From IMG/VR virus record IMGVR_UViG_3300023301_000059, positions 1-32,332 of that record: a DNA stretch of 32,332 nt; one strand, 5' to 3'. The notes below the pieces were generated by a model. It was not told where the DNA came from. It did no database searches and saw only the letters and a program-made list of their open reading frames with translations. Shown piece by piece: positions 1-7,006 of the stretch (its first letter is position 1; every line of letters starts with the position of its first letter). Both the position numbers and the translations under genes were made by a program. This DNA comes from a virus.

Positions 1-1172
1 ATAAGCATCCGCTTTGGTGGAGTAGATTTCTGAGGTGTCCTCGCACGCTGAATAAACAGCTTCTTCTATTTTATTAATAGAGGCTGAGAATATTGTGTAT
101 TCATTTTTTTGAAAAAACCAAACCGTATCCCTTTTAAAGAAATTCTGACCTAATGAGTTGGTGAATAATGGTTTAGGTTCAGGTTTCTCAGCGATTCGGT
201 AAACGTTTTCAGGGTGCTCTCGGTCTGTATGCCACTCCTCAAAACGAGGGGGTCCAATTATTAAGCTCCAGCCTAAATAGGAGATCTTTTCAATCGGCTT
301 CCCCTGCTCTGCGGCAAACATAACCATCTGCCTATAAGCATCCGCTTTGGTGGCGTAAATTTCTGATGTGTCCTCGCACGCTGAATAATTATCTTCTTCT
401 ATATAATTAATATTGCGTGCGAATATTTCAAAGGTTGGTTTATGAAACCACCAACCCTGATCCCCTTCAAAGAAATTATGATTAAAGGAGTTCGTGAATA
501 GGGATTTAGGTTTAGGTTCACCTCCCTTCGCGATGCGGTAAACGTTTTCAGGATGGTCTATGTCTGTATGCCACAGATCAAAACGCCCGTTTGCTATTAC
601 CCACCCAGAATAAATGTTATAGAAAATCAACTTCCCTTGCTCTTTGGCATACATAACCATCTGCCTATAAGCATCTGCTTTGGTGGCGTAAATTTCTGAT
701 GTGTCCTCGCACGCTGAATAATTATCTTCTTCTATTTTATTAATAGAGGCTGAGTCAGTTATGAATAATTTTTCATCATACCACCAAACCTTTTGATTTT
801 CAAAGAACTCCTGACCTAAAGAGTTGGTGAATAATGGTTTAGCTTTAGCTTTAGGTTCCTCAGCGATTCGGTAAACGTTTTCAGGATGATCTACGTCTGT
901 ATGCCACTCCTCAAAACGAGGGGGTCCAATTATTAAGCTCCAGCCTAAATAGGAGATCTTTTCAATCGGCTTCCCCTGCTCTGCGGCAAACATAACCATC
1001 TGCCTATAAGCATCCGCTTCAGTGGAGTAGATTTCTGATGTTGAATCGCACTCTGAATAGAATGCCTCTGGTATATTATTAATATTGCCTGATTCTATTG
1101 TGAATAACTTTTTGCGAAAATACCAAACCTTTCCATCTCTAAATAAATCCTGATCTAACGAGTTCGTGAACA
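1..1172 (-). repeat. Intragenic tandem repeats, ~333-339 bp period, four copies (last partial)
   Basis: The landmark ATAAGCATC(C/T)GCTT recurs at 1, 334, 667 and 1006, so the spacings are 333, 333 and 339 bp, all multiples of three. Copies one and three in coding order share an identical 125-bp run (895-1019 and 223-347), whereas the intervening copy differs there. This points to recent duplication or gene conversion between non-adjacent units. Confidence 0.9.
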
Positions 1173-1302
1173 GCACTTTTTTGCTGGCGTGTGGTTCAAA
1201 TTGAACCACAAATATTTCTCCGTGCGTATCGTGCTTAGGAGAATAATGCCTTGCAAATTTAATCCCGGGCAGTCCTTCAATTAATTCTAAGTTTGTTTTC
1301 AT
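1..1302 (-). CDS. Tandem-repeat protein of unknown function, C-terminus cut by window edge
   Basis: An open frame runs from ATG at 1302 to the window edge with no stop, giving 434 visible codons. About 42 unique N-terminal residues are followed by three full repeats and a partial fourth, with a period of 333-339 bp (111-113 aa). Each unit starts near FTNSL, then has a W/F-rich segment, an acidic YSA/SEC stretch, TSEIY, a conserved DAYRQMV segment, and ends with WHTD and HPENVYRI. No signal peptide or membrane segment is seen. I do not recognise the family. The repeats suggest a binding or scaffold role, but that is inference only. It is the last gene of the leftward small-gene run. Confidence 0.7.
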   Translation of the reverse strand, partial: MKTNLELIEGLPGIKFARHYSPKHDTHGEIFVVQFEPHASKKVLFTNSLDQDLFRDGKVWYFRKKLFTIESGNINNIPEAFYSECDSTSEIYSTEADAYRQMVMFAAEQGKPIEKISYLGWSLIIGPPRFEEWHTDVDHPENVYRIAEEPKAKAKPLFTNSLGQEFFENQKVWWYDEKLFITDSASINKIEEDNYSACEDTSEIYATKADAYRQMVMYAKEQGKLIFYNIYSGWVIANGRFDLWHTDIDHPENVYRIAKGGEPKPKSLFTNSFNHNFFEGDQGWWFHKPTFEIFARNINYIEEDNYSACEDTSEIYATKADAYRQMVMFAAEQGKPIEKISYLGWSLIIGPPRFEEWHTDREHPENVYRIAEKPEPKPLFTNSLGQNFFKRDTVWFFQKNEYTIFSASINKIEEAVYSACEDTSEIYSTKADAY

Positions 1303-1367
1303 AATGTTTTTTTGTTTTTAATATCACCAAAACAAGTGAGCCGTAGAACGCCCGACAAACGAGCATC

Positions 1368-1694
1368 CTACGAACCCCCTGCTATTTGTTTAAAATATCC
1401 TTGTTCGTTAATCTCGTAACATTCTTTGCCGAGTAGGCGCGCCCATTGGCGTTCAATTTTAGCGCCTCGGCTTTCTTGCCAATCCCAGATGAATAATACG
1501 TAATCAACGAAGAGGATTGCCCATAAACACACAATCATATAGGCGTACCAGTTCTCAAAACCTAGGAATGGGCGAAATTTTACAGGATTCTTAACCTTGT
1601 GTCTGGTGAAAGTTTTTTCAATGCTGTTGAACTTCTCAACGTAGGTCTGGTCTCCGGTGATTTTGCCGGCTATGTATATTGTTTTTCGCTTCAT
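1368..1694 (-). CDS. DUF4406-like small protein (nucleoside 2-deoxyribosyltransferase-like fold)
   Basis: The 108-residue product begins MKRKTIYIAGKITG, the typical N-terminal strand and glycine loop of DUF4406 phage proteins. It continues with a conserved NPV, a YM..CL segment, a WDW..SRGA motif and a C-terminal LGKE. The family is related to nucleoside 2-deoxyribosyltransferases, so a role in nucleotide or modified-base metabolism is possible but unproven. The frame is open further upstream, to 1733. I chose the ATG at 1694 because the conserved domain starts there and the preceding gene stops at 1699. Confidence 0.75.
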   Translation of the reverse strand: MKRKTIYIAGKITGDQTYVEKFNSIEKTFTRHKVKNPVKFRPFLGFENWYAYMIVCLWAILFVDYVLFIWDWQESRGAKIERQWARLLGKECYEINEQGYFKQIAGGS

Positions 1695-1698
1695 CTTT

Positions 1699-1914
1699 TT
1701 ATTTGGATTCACTTTCAGATTTGTGCTTTTCAAAAGCCTTTATAAAGGCGTCTGGTTGACGCAGGGTGTATGTTCCAATCAGCGCAGGAATATTAACTAT
1801 AAACCCTCCTGAGTAGGGACTGGTATCAAATTTAATTTCGAAGCTAAGTCCAGTCTCTTTTAACAACTTAAAGCCCTGCTTTTCAGCATTATTCATTGCT
1901 CTCGGAAACATCAT
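1699..1914 (-). CDS. Small hypothetical phage protein (71 aa)
   Basis: The start is one of two adjacent ATGs at 1914/1911, about ten bases after the stop of the preceding gene. The frame is open to 2106, but that stretch overlaps the upstream 75-aa gene and reads as low-quality sequence, so the short form is preferred. The product contains a GLSFEIKF..SPYSGGFIVNIP segment, which suggests a small beta-rich fold, and a charged ESESK tail. I do not recognise a family. Confidence 0.5.
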   Translation of the reverse strand: MMFPRAMNNAEKQGFKLLKETGLSFEIKFDTSPYSGGFIVNIPALIGTYTLRQPDAFIKAFEKHKSESESK

Positions 1915-1924
1915 GACAAGATTT

Positions 1925-2152
1925 TCATGCCTGATGGATTTCACAAACCAGAAGATCGTGGTACCAGACGCCCATTTCGTTTTTTGCCTTTTCTGCCTCT
2001 TGTTTAGTTTTGAAGCGCCAGGCGGCTGTTGGTTTCTGAGTAAAATCAGGAATGGTATTAACGCAGTCACTGAAGTATATGTCCGCATCTTTCTTCTTGA
2101 GGGCAAACTTGAACGTTTTTACATCCTCAATTCCTAGTATCATATTTATCAT
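1925..2152 (-). CDS. Small hypothetical phage protein (75 aa)
   Basis: It begins MINMILGIED. An unusually good Shine-Dalgarno, AAGGAGG (GGAGG at 2160-2164, seven bases from the ATG), lies in the last codons of the upstream gene. The middle contains a W-x-F-K-T-K-Q-E-A-E-K-A segment like the substrate-side helix seen in many small phage early proteins. No family is recognised. Tight spacing on both sides places it in the leftward early operon. Confidence 0.55.
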   Translation of the reverse strand: MINMILGIEDVKTFKFALKKKDADIYFSDCVNTIPDFTQKPTAAWRFKTKQEAEKAKNEMGVWYHDLLVCEIHQA

Positions 2153-2154
2153 TT

Positions 2155-2424
2155 CTATTCCTCCTTATTAGTTTGTTTGCCGGTTATTTTACCCATAATT
2201 TTAGATAGATGTCCTTGTGGCTTATCTATTATTACATTCTTGGTGGCCCCTGAATAAGCCTCAATAAATCGAAAGTATTGGTCAGGGTCGCTGCTGGGCT
2301 TTATGCCGGTCATTCTTTTAATGCCATCAATGCCAATTCTCTTTTCAAAACTGATGGTGGCCTCATTTACATCCTCTTTGCTGCCAATGATTTTAATGGT
2401 GTAGGTCGATTCTTTTTTTGTCAT
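2155..2424 (-). CDS. Small hypothetical phage protein (89 aa)
   Basis: Lysine-rich, with a beta-like N-terminus (YTIKIIGSKEDV) and an FRFIEAYSGA segment. Its start overlaps the stop of the upstream zinc-ribbon gene by four bases (2421-2424), which indicates translational coupling. Its last codons supply the Shine-Dalgarno for the next gene. No family recognised. Confidence 0.55.
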   Translation of the reverse strand: MTKKESTYTIKIIGSKEDVNEATISFEKRIGIDGIKRMTGIKPSSDPDQYFRFIEAYSGATKNVIIDKPQGHLSKIMGKITGKQTNKEE

Positions 2425-2657
2425 GATTTTGTTTTTACAGATAAAAATAATTTGTCGAATATGTGCCGATACATTGTGTACTTAAATACAATCCCTTCGC
2501 CCTTGCATAGCGGGCAGGGCCTTTTCTCAGATTGATGCCCGCCGGTATGGCCGTAAAACCCTGTGTAAAACTCTTTGGTTTTTTCGCCTTTGCAGTGCGG
2601 ACAGATTTTTTTTACCAACTGGTCGTGGTCCATTATTGTAATTTCTCTCATTTTCAA
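2421..2657 (-). CDS. Small zinc-ribbon protein (DnaJ-like CxxC pairs)
   Basis: The 78-residue protein carries two Cys pairs, CPHCKGEKT near residue 19 and CPLCKGEG near residue 48, separated by a GHTGGH segment. This is the CxxCxG pattern of a single DnaJ-type zinc ribbon. Such mini-proteins are common among phage early genes and presumably bind zinc, with an unknown partner. The start could be 2657, 2651 or 2633. All of these overlap the upstream frame by more than 100 bases, which is unusual. Confidence 0.6.
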   Translation of the reverse strand: MKMREITIMDHDQLVKKICPHCKGEKTKEFYTGFYGHTGGHQSEKRPCPLCKGEGIVFKYTMYRHIFDKLFLSVKTKS

Positions 2658-2835
2658 TTATGTTTTTAATTATTATTATTCGCCGCATGACGGACTTCTG
2701 ATCTTCTGTTTTAAAGAATACTGGCATGCTGTTTCCAAGCACTATTATCCCGTCTAAAACCAACTCAAGATCATCCTGCGATAAGCAGTGAATTGAGTAT
2801 TCATCTTTGCTTTGATCAACGTAAAGACTGTGCAT
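2527..2835 (-). CDS. Small hypothetical phage protein (102 aa), tail overlaps the next gene
   Basis: It starts MHSLYVDQ at 2835, overlapping the upstream stop by 20 bases. The first ~60 residues look like a genuine acidic/hydrophobic protein (DDLELVLDGIIVLG). The last ~40 are basic and irregular, and are read from the alternate frame of the zinc-ribbon gene. The natural stop may have been lost by a small frameshift near 2660. No family recognised. Confidence 0.45.
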   Translation of the reverse strand: MHSLYVDQSKDEYSIHCLSQDDLELVLDGIIVLGNSMPVFFKTEDQKSVMRRIIIIKNIIENERNYNNGPRPVGKKNLSALQRRKNQRVLHRVLRPYRRASI

Positions 2836-3139
2836 GTTTTTTGGTTTTTGAGGTGATTATTTTGGCCTGATGGTCTAGCTCGTGAAATTGAGTGATGAGT
2901 GATGCGGAGGAAGAACTATTTCCGCCTGGTATTAGTGTAATGATGGCCACGCGGTTCCTTTTCCAAAAGTTGGCGGCGGTCACATCGTTTTTGTAGCCAT
3001 TGTAGTCGATGTGTCTTTTTAGGAATCCGATTTTGATAATGGCAAAATCATTGTTGATTTGGCTTCTATTAACCTCAATTAGCTTGAGCCGAATACGCAT
3101 TACTTTTCGTATAAATTCAATAGCGGTTTCGTGGTACAT
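2816..3139 (-). CDS. Small hypothetical phage protein (107 aa)
   Basis: It begins MYHETAIEFIRKVMRIR, with an amphipathic N-terminal helix, and contains the segments KRHIDYNGYKNDV and RVAIITLIPGG. It follows the small regulator gene across a 45-base gap that holds the 16-bp repeat at 3161-3176. No family recognised. It is probably the second gene of the leftward early transcript. Confidence 0.5.
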   Translation of the reverse strand: MYHETAIEFIRKVMRIRLKLIEVNRSQINNDFAIIKIGFLKRHIDYNGYKNDVTAANFWKRNRVAIITLIPGGNSSSSASLITQFHELDHQAKIITSKTKKHAQSLR

Positions 3140-3160
3140 AGTCGGTTATTTGCGTTTATT

Positions 3161-3176
3161 GAGCGTTGGCGGACGC
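3161..3176. repeat. 16-bp repeat, copy 1 (GAGCGTTGGCGGACGC)
   Basis: An identical copy is at 4464-4479. The inner 14 bases can fold (GCGT paired with ACGC around a six-base loop). Both copies lie in the short leader upstream of a start codon, here 22 bases before the ATG at 3139. Confidence 0.6.
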
Positions 3177-3184
3177 ATTTGGGT

Positions 3185-3400
3185 TTACAACTTGTCTATT
3201 TTTGACATTATCTTTGCTTTTTCTAACGAATTTTCATAAGCCAACTCAATGGCTTTGCTCAGTATGTCCACATTGTTTATATCTCCTGAAAGGACTTTAT
3301 ATACAAGGGCTTCACTCTTACCTGTCTGCTCGGCAATTGTTTTTGCATAGTGTTTTGGCAGATTTTGTTTAATCCTTTTTAATTGCTTCTTAGTAACCAT
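3185..3400 (-). CDS. Small Cro-like helix-turn-helix regulator (71 aa)
   Basis: From ATG 3400 the product reads MVTKKQLKRIKQNLP, then a helix-turn-helix (KTIAEQTGKSEALVYKVLSGD, ~residues 20-41), and a helical C-terminus. The recognition-helix pattern and its divergence from the large repressor at 3506 fit a Cro/anti-repressor controlling the leftward early genes. The frame is open upstream to 3472 but that part is AT-rich leader. The 105-base gap between the two divergent genes should contain both operators. Confidence 0.7.
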   Translation of the reverse strand: MVTKKQLKRIKQNLPKHYAKTIAEQTGKSEALVYKVLSGDINNVDILSKAIELAYENSLEKAKIMSKIDKL

Positions 3401-3428
3401 TTTTTCGCGCTTTGCGTTTATATATAAA

Positions 3429-3468
3429 ATGTATAAATTCAATAGAAATAATGTATAGTAATTGTACA
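3429..3468. promoter_or_regulatory. Candidate operator half-sites between divergent regulators
   Basis: ATGTATA occurs at 3429-3435 and again at 3451-3457, 22 bp (two helical turns) apart. The palindrome TGTACA follows at 3463-3468. All three are in the AT-rich gap between the Cro-like gene and the repressor gene, where phage operators are expected. Assignment is by position and repetition only. Confidence 0.35.
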
Positions 3469-3505
3469 GCAAGATTAAATAAAAATTTGACCAATTCCAA
3501 ACATA

Positions 3506-4249
3506 ATGAATAAAAAATTGACCAATATAAAAGAAAGAATTTTATATCTAACTGAATATTACGAGGTTTCCAAAGAATCTTTTTTTAAAGAAATAGGTAT
3601 GACCTATGGAAATTTTAAAGGAGAATCTAAAAAGAGAACTTTAAATTCAGATGCAATAGAAAGAATTCTGACCGTGTGTCCTGATATCAGTGCTGGGTGG
3701 TTGGTGAGTGGTAAAGGTGACATGCTAAAGCAAAATGAGTCTTATGAAATAAGTCCTATTACTGAAGAATTAGAGCCCTCTATTATTGCAGAAACAAAAA
3801 CCTTATCAGAGCGCGTGAAGGCCGTTTTAATCCGTTTTGATGAAAATGCAGAGCGCGTTGGCAATGTAACTGGTAAAGCATCCAATACCATTAGGAATAT
3901 TGCTAACGGTAAAACGGCAGATGTAAGAGCCTCAACTTTAATATCATTATTGAAGATGTTTCCACGCGTAAATGCGCAGTGGTTGCTTACCGGAGCCGGC
4001 AACATGATTACAAGTCATAAAGATTACAGCCAGCGAAGCAATTCTATGCAGTTGGCAGCTGAGCCGAAAAGTAATTACAGATGCCAGGAGTGCAGTAATA
4101 AGGATGGGGAAATAAGAGCGCTTAAACAATACAATCAGATGTTGTCAGACAAGTCAGATAAGCAACAAGAAGAGATAGGCAAGTTAAGACAGCAGCTGGA
4201 GGGACTAAGGGATATGGGAAACAAGAACAATTCCAAACAAGCGGGATGA
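3506..4249 (+). CDS. Phage repressor with two tandem HTH domains and a C-terminal coiled coil
   Basis: The 247-residue protein has two similar DNA-binding units. Unit one (~5-74) ends GWLVSGKGDMLK and unit two (~98-168) ends QWLLTGAGNMIT, the signature end of the Bacteroidota phage CI-like HTH family. A CxxC pair (CQEC, ~residue 194) and a charged heptad-like helix (~200-238) follow, as in single-domain relatives that use it to dimerise. No S24 autoprotease domain is present, so LexA-style self-cleavage is unlikely. Divergent from the Cro-like gene and upstream of the integrase, it is the likely lysogeny regulator. Confidence 0.8.
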   Translation: MNKKLTNIKERILYLTEYYEVSKESFFKEIGMTYGNFKGESKKRTLNSDAIERILTVCPDISAGWLVSGKGDMLKQNESYEISPITEELEPSIIAETKTLSERVKAVLIRFDENAERVGNVTGKASNTIRNIANGKTADVRASTLISLLKMFPRVNAQWLLTGAGNMITSHKDYSQRSNSMQLAAEPKSNYRCQECSNKDGEIRALKQYNQMLSDKSDKQQEEIGKLRQQLEGLRDMGNKNNSKQAG

Positions 4250-4369
4250 CAGTGGTTTGGAATGCTATTTTGCACATAGATTGACAAGGACAAAACACCC
4301 TTAATAAAGCCCAAAGACAAAAAAGACAAATTATAATAAGCTATATGCCAACGCAATGCACAGGTGTTA

Positions 4370-4390
4370 AGTCTCCTGGTACCCCGACAA
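4370..4390 (+). other. tRNA 3'-end-like stretch; candidate phage attachment core
   Basis: CCTGGTACCCCGACA, preceded by TTAAGTCT, resembles the T-arm and acceptor end of a tRNA without the rest of the gene. It lies just upstream of the integrase gene and just before a strong hairpin, where an attP using a host tRNA 3' end would sit. The T-loop is not canonical (the C of TTC is missing), and no host side is visible to compare. Confidence 0.3.
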
Positions 4391-4391
4391 T

Positions 4392-4430
4392 AATTCTGAA
4401 ACCCTCTAATAGCGGGGGTTTCAGAATTTT
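4392..4430 (+). terminator. Strong hairpin with T run between repressor and integrase
   Basis: The arms at 4392-4404 and 4416-4428 are perfectly complementary over 13 bp around an 11-base loop, and the sequence runs into TTTT at 4427-4430. It could end the plus-strand repressor transcript, or be the captured terminator of the tRNA that the neighbouring stretch resembles. Confidence 0.65.
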
Positions 4431-4463
4431 CATGTATGTCATTTGTGTCATTGTGTGTTTTGC

Positions 4464-4479
4464 GAGCGTTGGCGGACGC
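4464..4479. repeat. 16-bp repeat, copy 2 (GAGCGTTGGCGGACGC)
   Basis: Identical to 3161-3176. It ends 17 bases before the integrase ATG at 4497, so it would lie in that gene's leader. Confidence 0.6.
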
Positions 4480-4496
4480 GTAAAAATCCAATTGAC

Positions 4497-5705
4497 ATGA
4501 GACAAAAATTAGTGATTTTGCCAAAGCTGAACAGTGCTGGCGGAAAAATGGAAAAGTCTTGGTTTATTTTCTTTTCGGCTCGGGATCCCTTGAGTGGGAA
4601 AATGGTTCGATTTAGAAAAAGCGAGAATCTCAATTCTTTTAAAACCAAAAAGGGCAGGTCCGAAAGGGCTGTAGAATTAATTGAAGAATACTCCACAAAG
4701 CTAAAGAATGGATGGTCGCCTTTTGGTGATGAGTCTGAGGCAATCTATTCCGATCAGCTGCATTTTAAAAGTCTGGCAGACATTTACAAAAAGAAGCGTA
4801 AAAGTAACCGGACACTTAATTTCTTTATTAATCAATTTATTGAGGATATTTCCGGCAAACTGGCGGAGGCGTCGAAGCATACCTACATAAGTAAGTTTAG
4901 AACTTTTAATCTTTGGATGGATGAAAGAGGACTTACTGATGATGATATCAGCATTATTGAAAATAAGCGCATTGTTGAGTTTTTTCTTTTTCTTGTCAAT
5001 GAAAGAAAGCTGAGCGGAAATAGTATTAAGAAGTACCGGCAGATACTTGGGGCTTTTTTTGAGTATATGGTAAAGCACAAGCACCTGAGATTTAACCCGG
5101 TTTACAACCTTCCGGAATGTAACAGAATAAACGATCAGGCTCCACGGCCGGTTTATAGCAATGATATTGAAGTCTTCAAAAAAGCGATATCTAAAGAGGA
5201 TCCGCAATTATGGTTGGCCATTGAATTTCAATTTTATTGCTACCTACGTCCAGGCACTGAATTACGACTGCTTAAAATTGGGGATATTGATTTTGCCAGG
5301 GGGCTGATTTTTATTAGCCGTGAGAACTTCAAAACCCGCCGCGAAAATGTAAAAGAAATACCAGAACATTTCTTGCTAAAATTGCGCAATCACTACGATT
5401 TGTTAAGTTATAGCAGAGAATGCTATGTAATTGGCAAACACGGAATGCCTAGCCTGGAAAATTTAAGCAAGAATAATCTAAGATTTAGGTTTAACAAGTT
5501 CAGGAAAAGCCTAAAAATGCCAGACACTTACAAACTATACAGTTGGAAGCATACCGGTGGAGTAACGGCCAGTGAAAGTGGCATTCCGGATAAAGATATA
5601 TCAGACCAAATGGGCCATACCAGCCTGAATACCACAAGCGCCTATCTAAAGGCCAAGGGAGGCAGGAGAATTGTTAGCATCAGAAACAATTATCCACGGT
5701 TATAA
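4497..5705 (+). CDS. int: Tyrosine recombinase / phage integrase
   Basis: A 402-residue integrase of the Bacteroidota phage type. The N-terminal arm-binding part (~1-100) precedes a SAM-like core-binding domain (~100-215; KHTYISKFRTFNLWM, SIKKYRQILGAFFEYMV). The catalytic domain has the first Arg in CYLRPGTELRLL, a WKHTGG box, MGH, and the nucleophile Tyr383 in TTSAYLKA. The usual H-x-x-R box reads Y-S-W-K, so Lys replaces the second Arg. I recall this kind of variant from Bacteroidota integrases. The ATG at 4497 is preferred to 4443 because the upstream codons look non-coding and hold the 16-bp repeat. Confidence 0.93.
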   Translation: MRQKLVILPKLNSAGGKMEKSWFIFFSARDPLSGKMVRFRKSENLNSFKTKKGRSERAVELIEEYSTKLKNGWSPFGDESEAIYSDQLHFKSLADIYKKKRKSNRTLNFFINQFIEDISGKLAEASKHTYISKFRTFNLWMDERGLTDDDISIIENKRIVEFFLFLVNERKLSGNSIKKYRQILGAFFEYMVKHKHLRFNPVYNLPECNRINDQAPRPVYSNDIEVFKKAISKEDPQLWLAIEFQFYCYLRPGTELRLLKIGDIDFARGLIFISRENFKTRRENVKEIPEHFLLKLRNHYDLLSYSRECYVIGKHGMPSLENLSKNNLRFRFNKFRKSLKMPDTYKLYSWKHTGGVTASESGIPDKDISDQMGHTSLNTTSAYLKAKGGRRIVSIRNNYPRL

Positions 5706-5712
5706 AGCAAAG

Positions 5713-5739
5713 GCCCTGTCTTATTGACGGGGCTTTTTT
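5713..5739 (+). terminator. Rho-independent terminator of the integrase gene
   Basis: GCCCTGTC (5713-5720) pairs with GACGGGGC (5726-5733), one G-U wobble, around loop TTATT, followed by six Ts. It lies eight bases after the integrase stop and overlaps the 3' end of the convergent amidase gene. Confidence 0.85.
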
Positions 5740-6365
5740 GATACTGTAACTTCAGGCAGATAGTTATTGCTGGTGTATCGCTGATAAATCTCAAAAATAG
5801 CATACAAAAGAGTGTCAATGTATTTTTTAAAGACAACTTCGCTTTTTAAAAGCAGCAAGTCCTTAGTATTATCCATAAACAAAAACTCAGTGAGCACAGC
5901 ATGGTACAACGGTTTCACATGCTTATTGCCGGCCAATATAGTAAAGTCCCTTTCTTTATCTAGGTTCCCGGATCCTTTCTCGCACTTTCTGTAATGCACG
6001 TTTTTAAAATCCTTAATAAACCGGTTGCCTATGATGTGGGCAATCTTGTCAGACTCATCTTCATTCACTGTTGTGAAAAGCTCAATACCAGTACCTCCAC
6101 CAGCATTGTTGTGAAATGATAATAGGATAGGTGTTTTAACACCTTTTGAGAGCTTGTTGGCAATTGTCACCCTGGCAAATAGTCCCGGTTCAAATTCATT
6201 GTTAACCGTGAATGCATAAGGGATGTTTAACTTATCGAGTTCTTTGGCCAAGGTCTGGATTGTTTTTTCGCTGTATTCCCACTCAATAAATGAGCTATCC
6301 GGCGATCTCTTACCGGATACATTAGAGCCATGTGCGCGGTCCAGAATGAATAAAATATTTTTCAT
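5721..6365 (-). CDS. N-acetylmuramoyl-L-alanine amidase (endolysin)
   Basis: The 214-residue protein is a zinc amidase of the Amidase_3 type, which cuts the bond between MurNAc and L-Ala in peptidoglycan. Visible residues are His12 in LDRAHGSN, Glu28/Glu30 in SFIEWEYSEK, His85 in SFHNNAGGG, and catalytic Glu160 in LTEFLFMDN, in the correct family order. There is no signal peptide, so export needs the holin-like protein encoded just upstream, two bases away. It is the last gene of the lysis cassette and converges on the integrase. Confidence 0.9.
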   Translation of the reverse strand: MKNILFILDRAHGSNVSGKRSPDSSFIEWEYSEKTIQTLAKELDKLNIPYAFTVNNEFEPGLFARVTIANKLSKGVKTPILLSFHNNAGGGTGIELFTTVNEDESDKIAHIIGNRFIKDFKNVHYRKCEKGSGNLDKERDFTILAGNKHVKPLYHAVLTEFLFMDNTKDLLLLKSEVVFKKYIDTLLYAIFEIYQRYTSNNYLPEVTVSKKPRQ

Positions 6366-6366
6366 T

Positions 6367-6582
6367 TTAGCTTTCCTCTTTTTGTATTTCCAAAATCTTC
6401 CTGTTTTGATATTGCTTGTTAGAGTAAAGGGCTACGGCACTGCCTATGCCAGAAGCAAAGACGACCGCCGCACCTTCAATGTTTTTGTAAAAACCATAAA
6501 ACGTTAGCAACACCGTTGCAACGCCTAAAAACCAAGCAAAGCGCTTTGACTTTGAATAGTAGTAGCTATTATTTTTTGTCAT
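6367..6582 (-). CDS. Small two-helix membrane protein, holin candidate
   Basis: From ATG 6582 the 71-residue product has a lysine-rich N-terminus and two hydrophobic stretches (~residues 15-32, FAWFLGVATVLLTFYGF, and ~37-53, GAAVVFASGIGSAVALY). A charged tail follows. Size, topology and a position directly before the amidase fit a holin that lets the endolysin reach the cell wall. The frame is open to 6786, but that extension overlaps the upstream gene and is implausible. It overlaps the upstream gene by 14 bases. Confidence 0.65.
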   Translation of the reverse strand: MTKNNSYYYSKSKRFAWFLGVATVLLTFYGFYKNIEGAAVVFASGIGSAVALYSNKQYQNRKILEIQKEES

Positions 6583-7006
6583 GTGAGCTCCATTTCTTAA
6601 CCTTGATGGTGTAGGTGATGCTGTCCTTTTTAATTTTATGGTGGGGAAGGTTATTTTTCTGTATTTCTTTAATTTCATCCTCAACATGTTGAATGAGCTG
6701 GATATTGACCGGTTGCTCAGAGGACTCTTTAATAATAGTGATAAGCTTTTCAGTGACCGCTTCATTGGTGGAGGACAGATCGGCAATACAACTCACCAGT
6801 AAGTAGTTTATTTCTTTGATTTCTCGAGATTCTCGAAGGATTTCAATCTGATTGGATTCAATAGCGTCTAATTTTTCAGAGCTGCCCACAAAGCTATTGT
6901 AAACAATAAATACCGACCATATAATAGGGATAGCAGGCCCCGCTATACCTAATAAGTATGCCCACTTTTCGGGCATGCCAAAAGCTATGAGCGTTTTAAT
7001 TAGCAT
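6569..7006 (-). CDS. Membrane-anchored coiled-coil protein of the lysis cassette
   Basis: 145 residues: an N-terminal hydrophobic region (~15-42, YLLGIAGPAIPIIWSVFIVY), then a long charged helical region (~45-120), then a lysine-rich tail. It overlaps both neighbours (6996-7006 and 6569-6582), which indicates tight coupling. Position suggests a role in lysis, as an antiholin or holin partner, but no family motif is recognised. Confidence 0.55.
   Translation of the reverse strand: MLIKTLIAFGMPEKWAYLLGIAGPAIPIIWSVFIVYNSFVGSSEKLDAIESNQIEILRESREIKEINYLLVSCIADLSSTNEAVTEKLITIIKESSEQPVNIQLIQHVEDEIKEIQKNNLPHHKIKKDSITYTIKVKKWSSHDKK

Noticed and set aside
1-1172. CRISPR-like array
   Set aside because: The repeats are ~333 bp, coding throughout and in one frame, with no short repeat/spacer pattern.
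4370-4390. A full tRNA gene
   Set aside because: Only a 3'-end-like stretch is present, with a defective T-loop and no matching 5' acceptor, D-arm or anticodon arm upstream.
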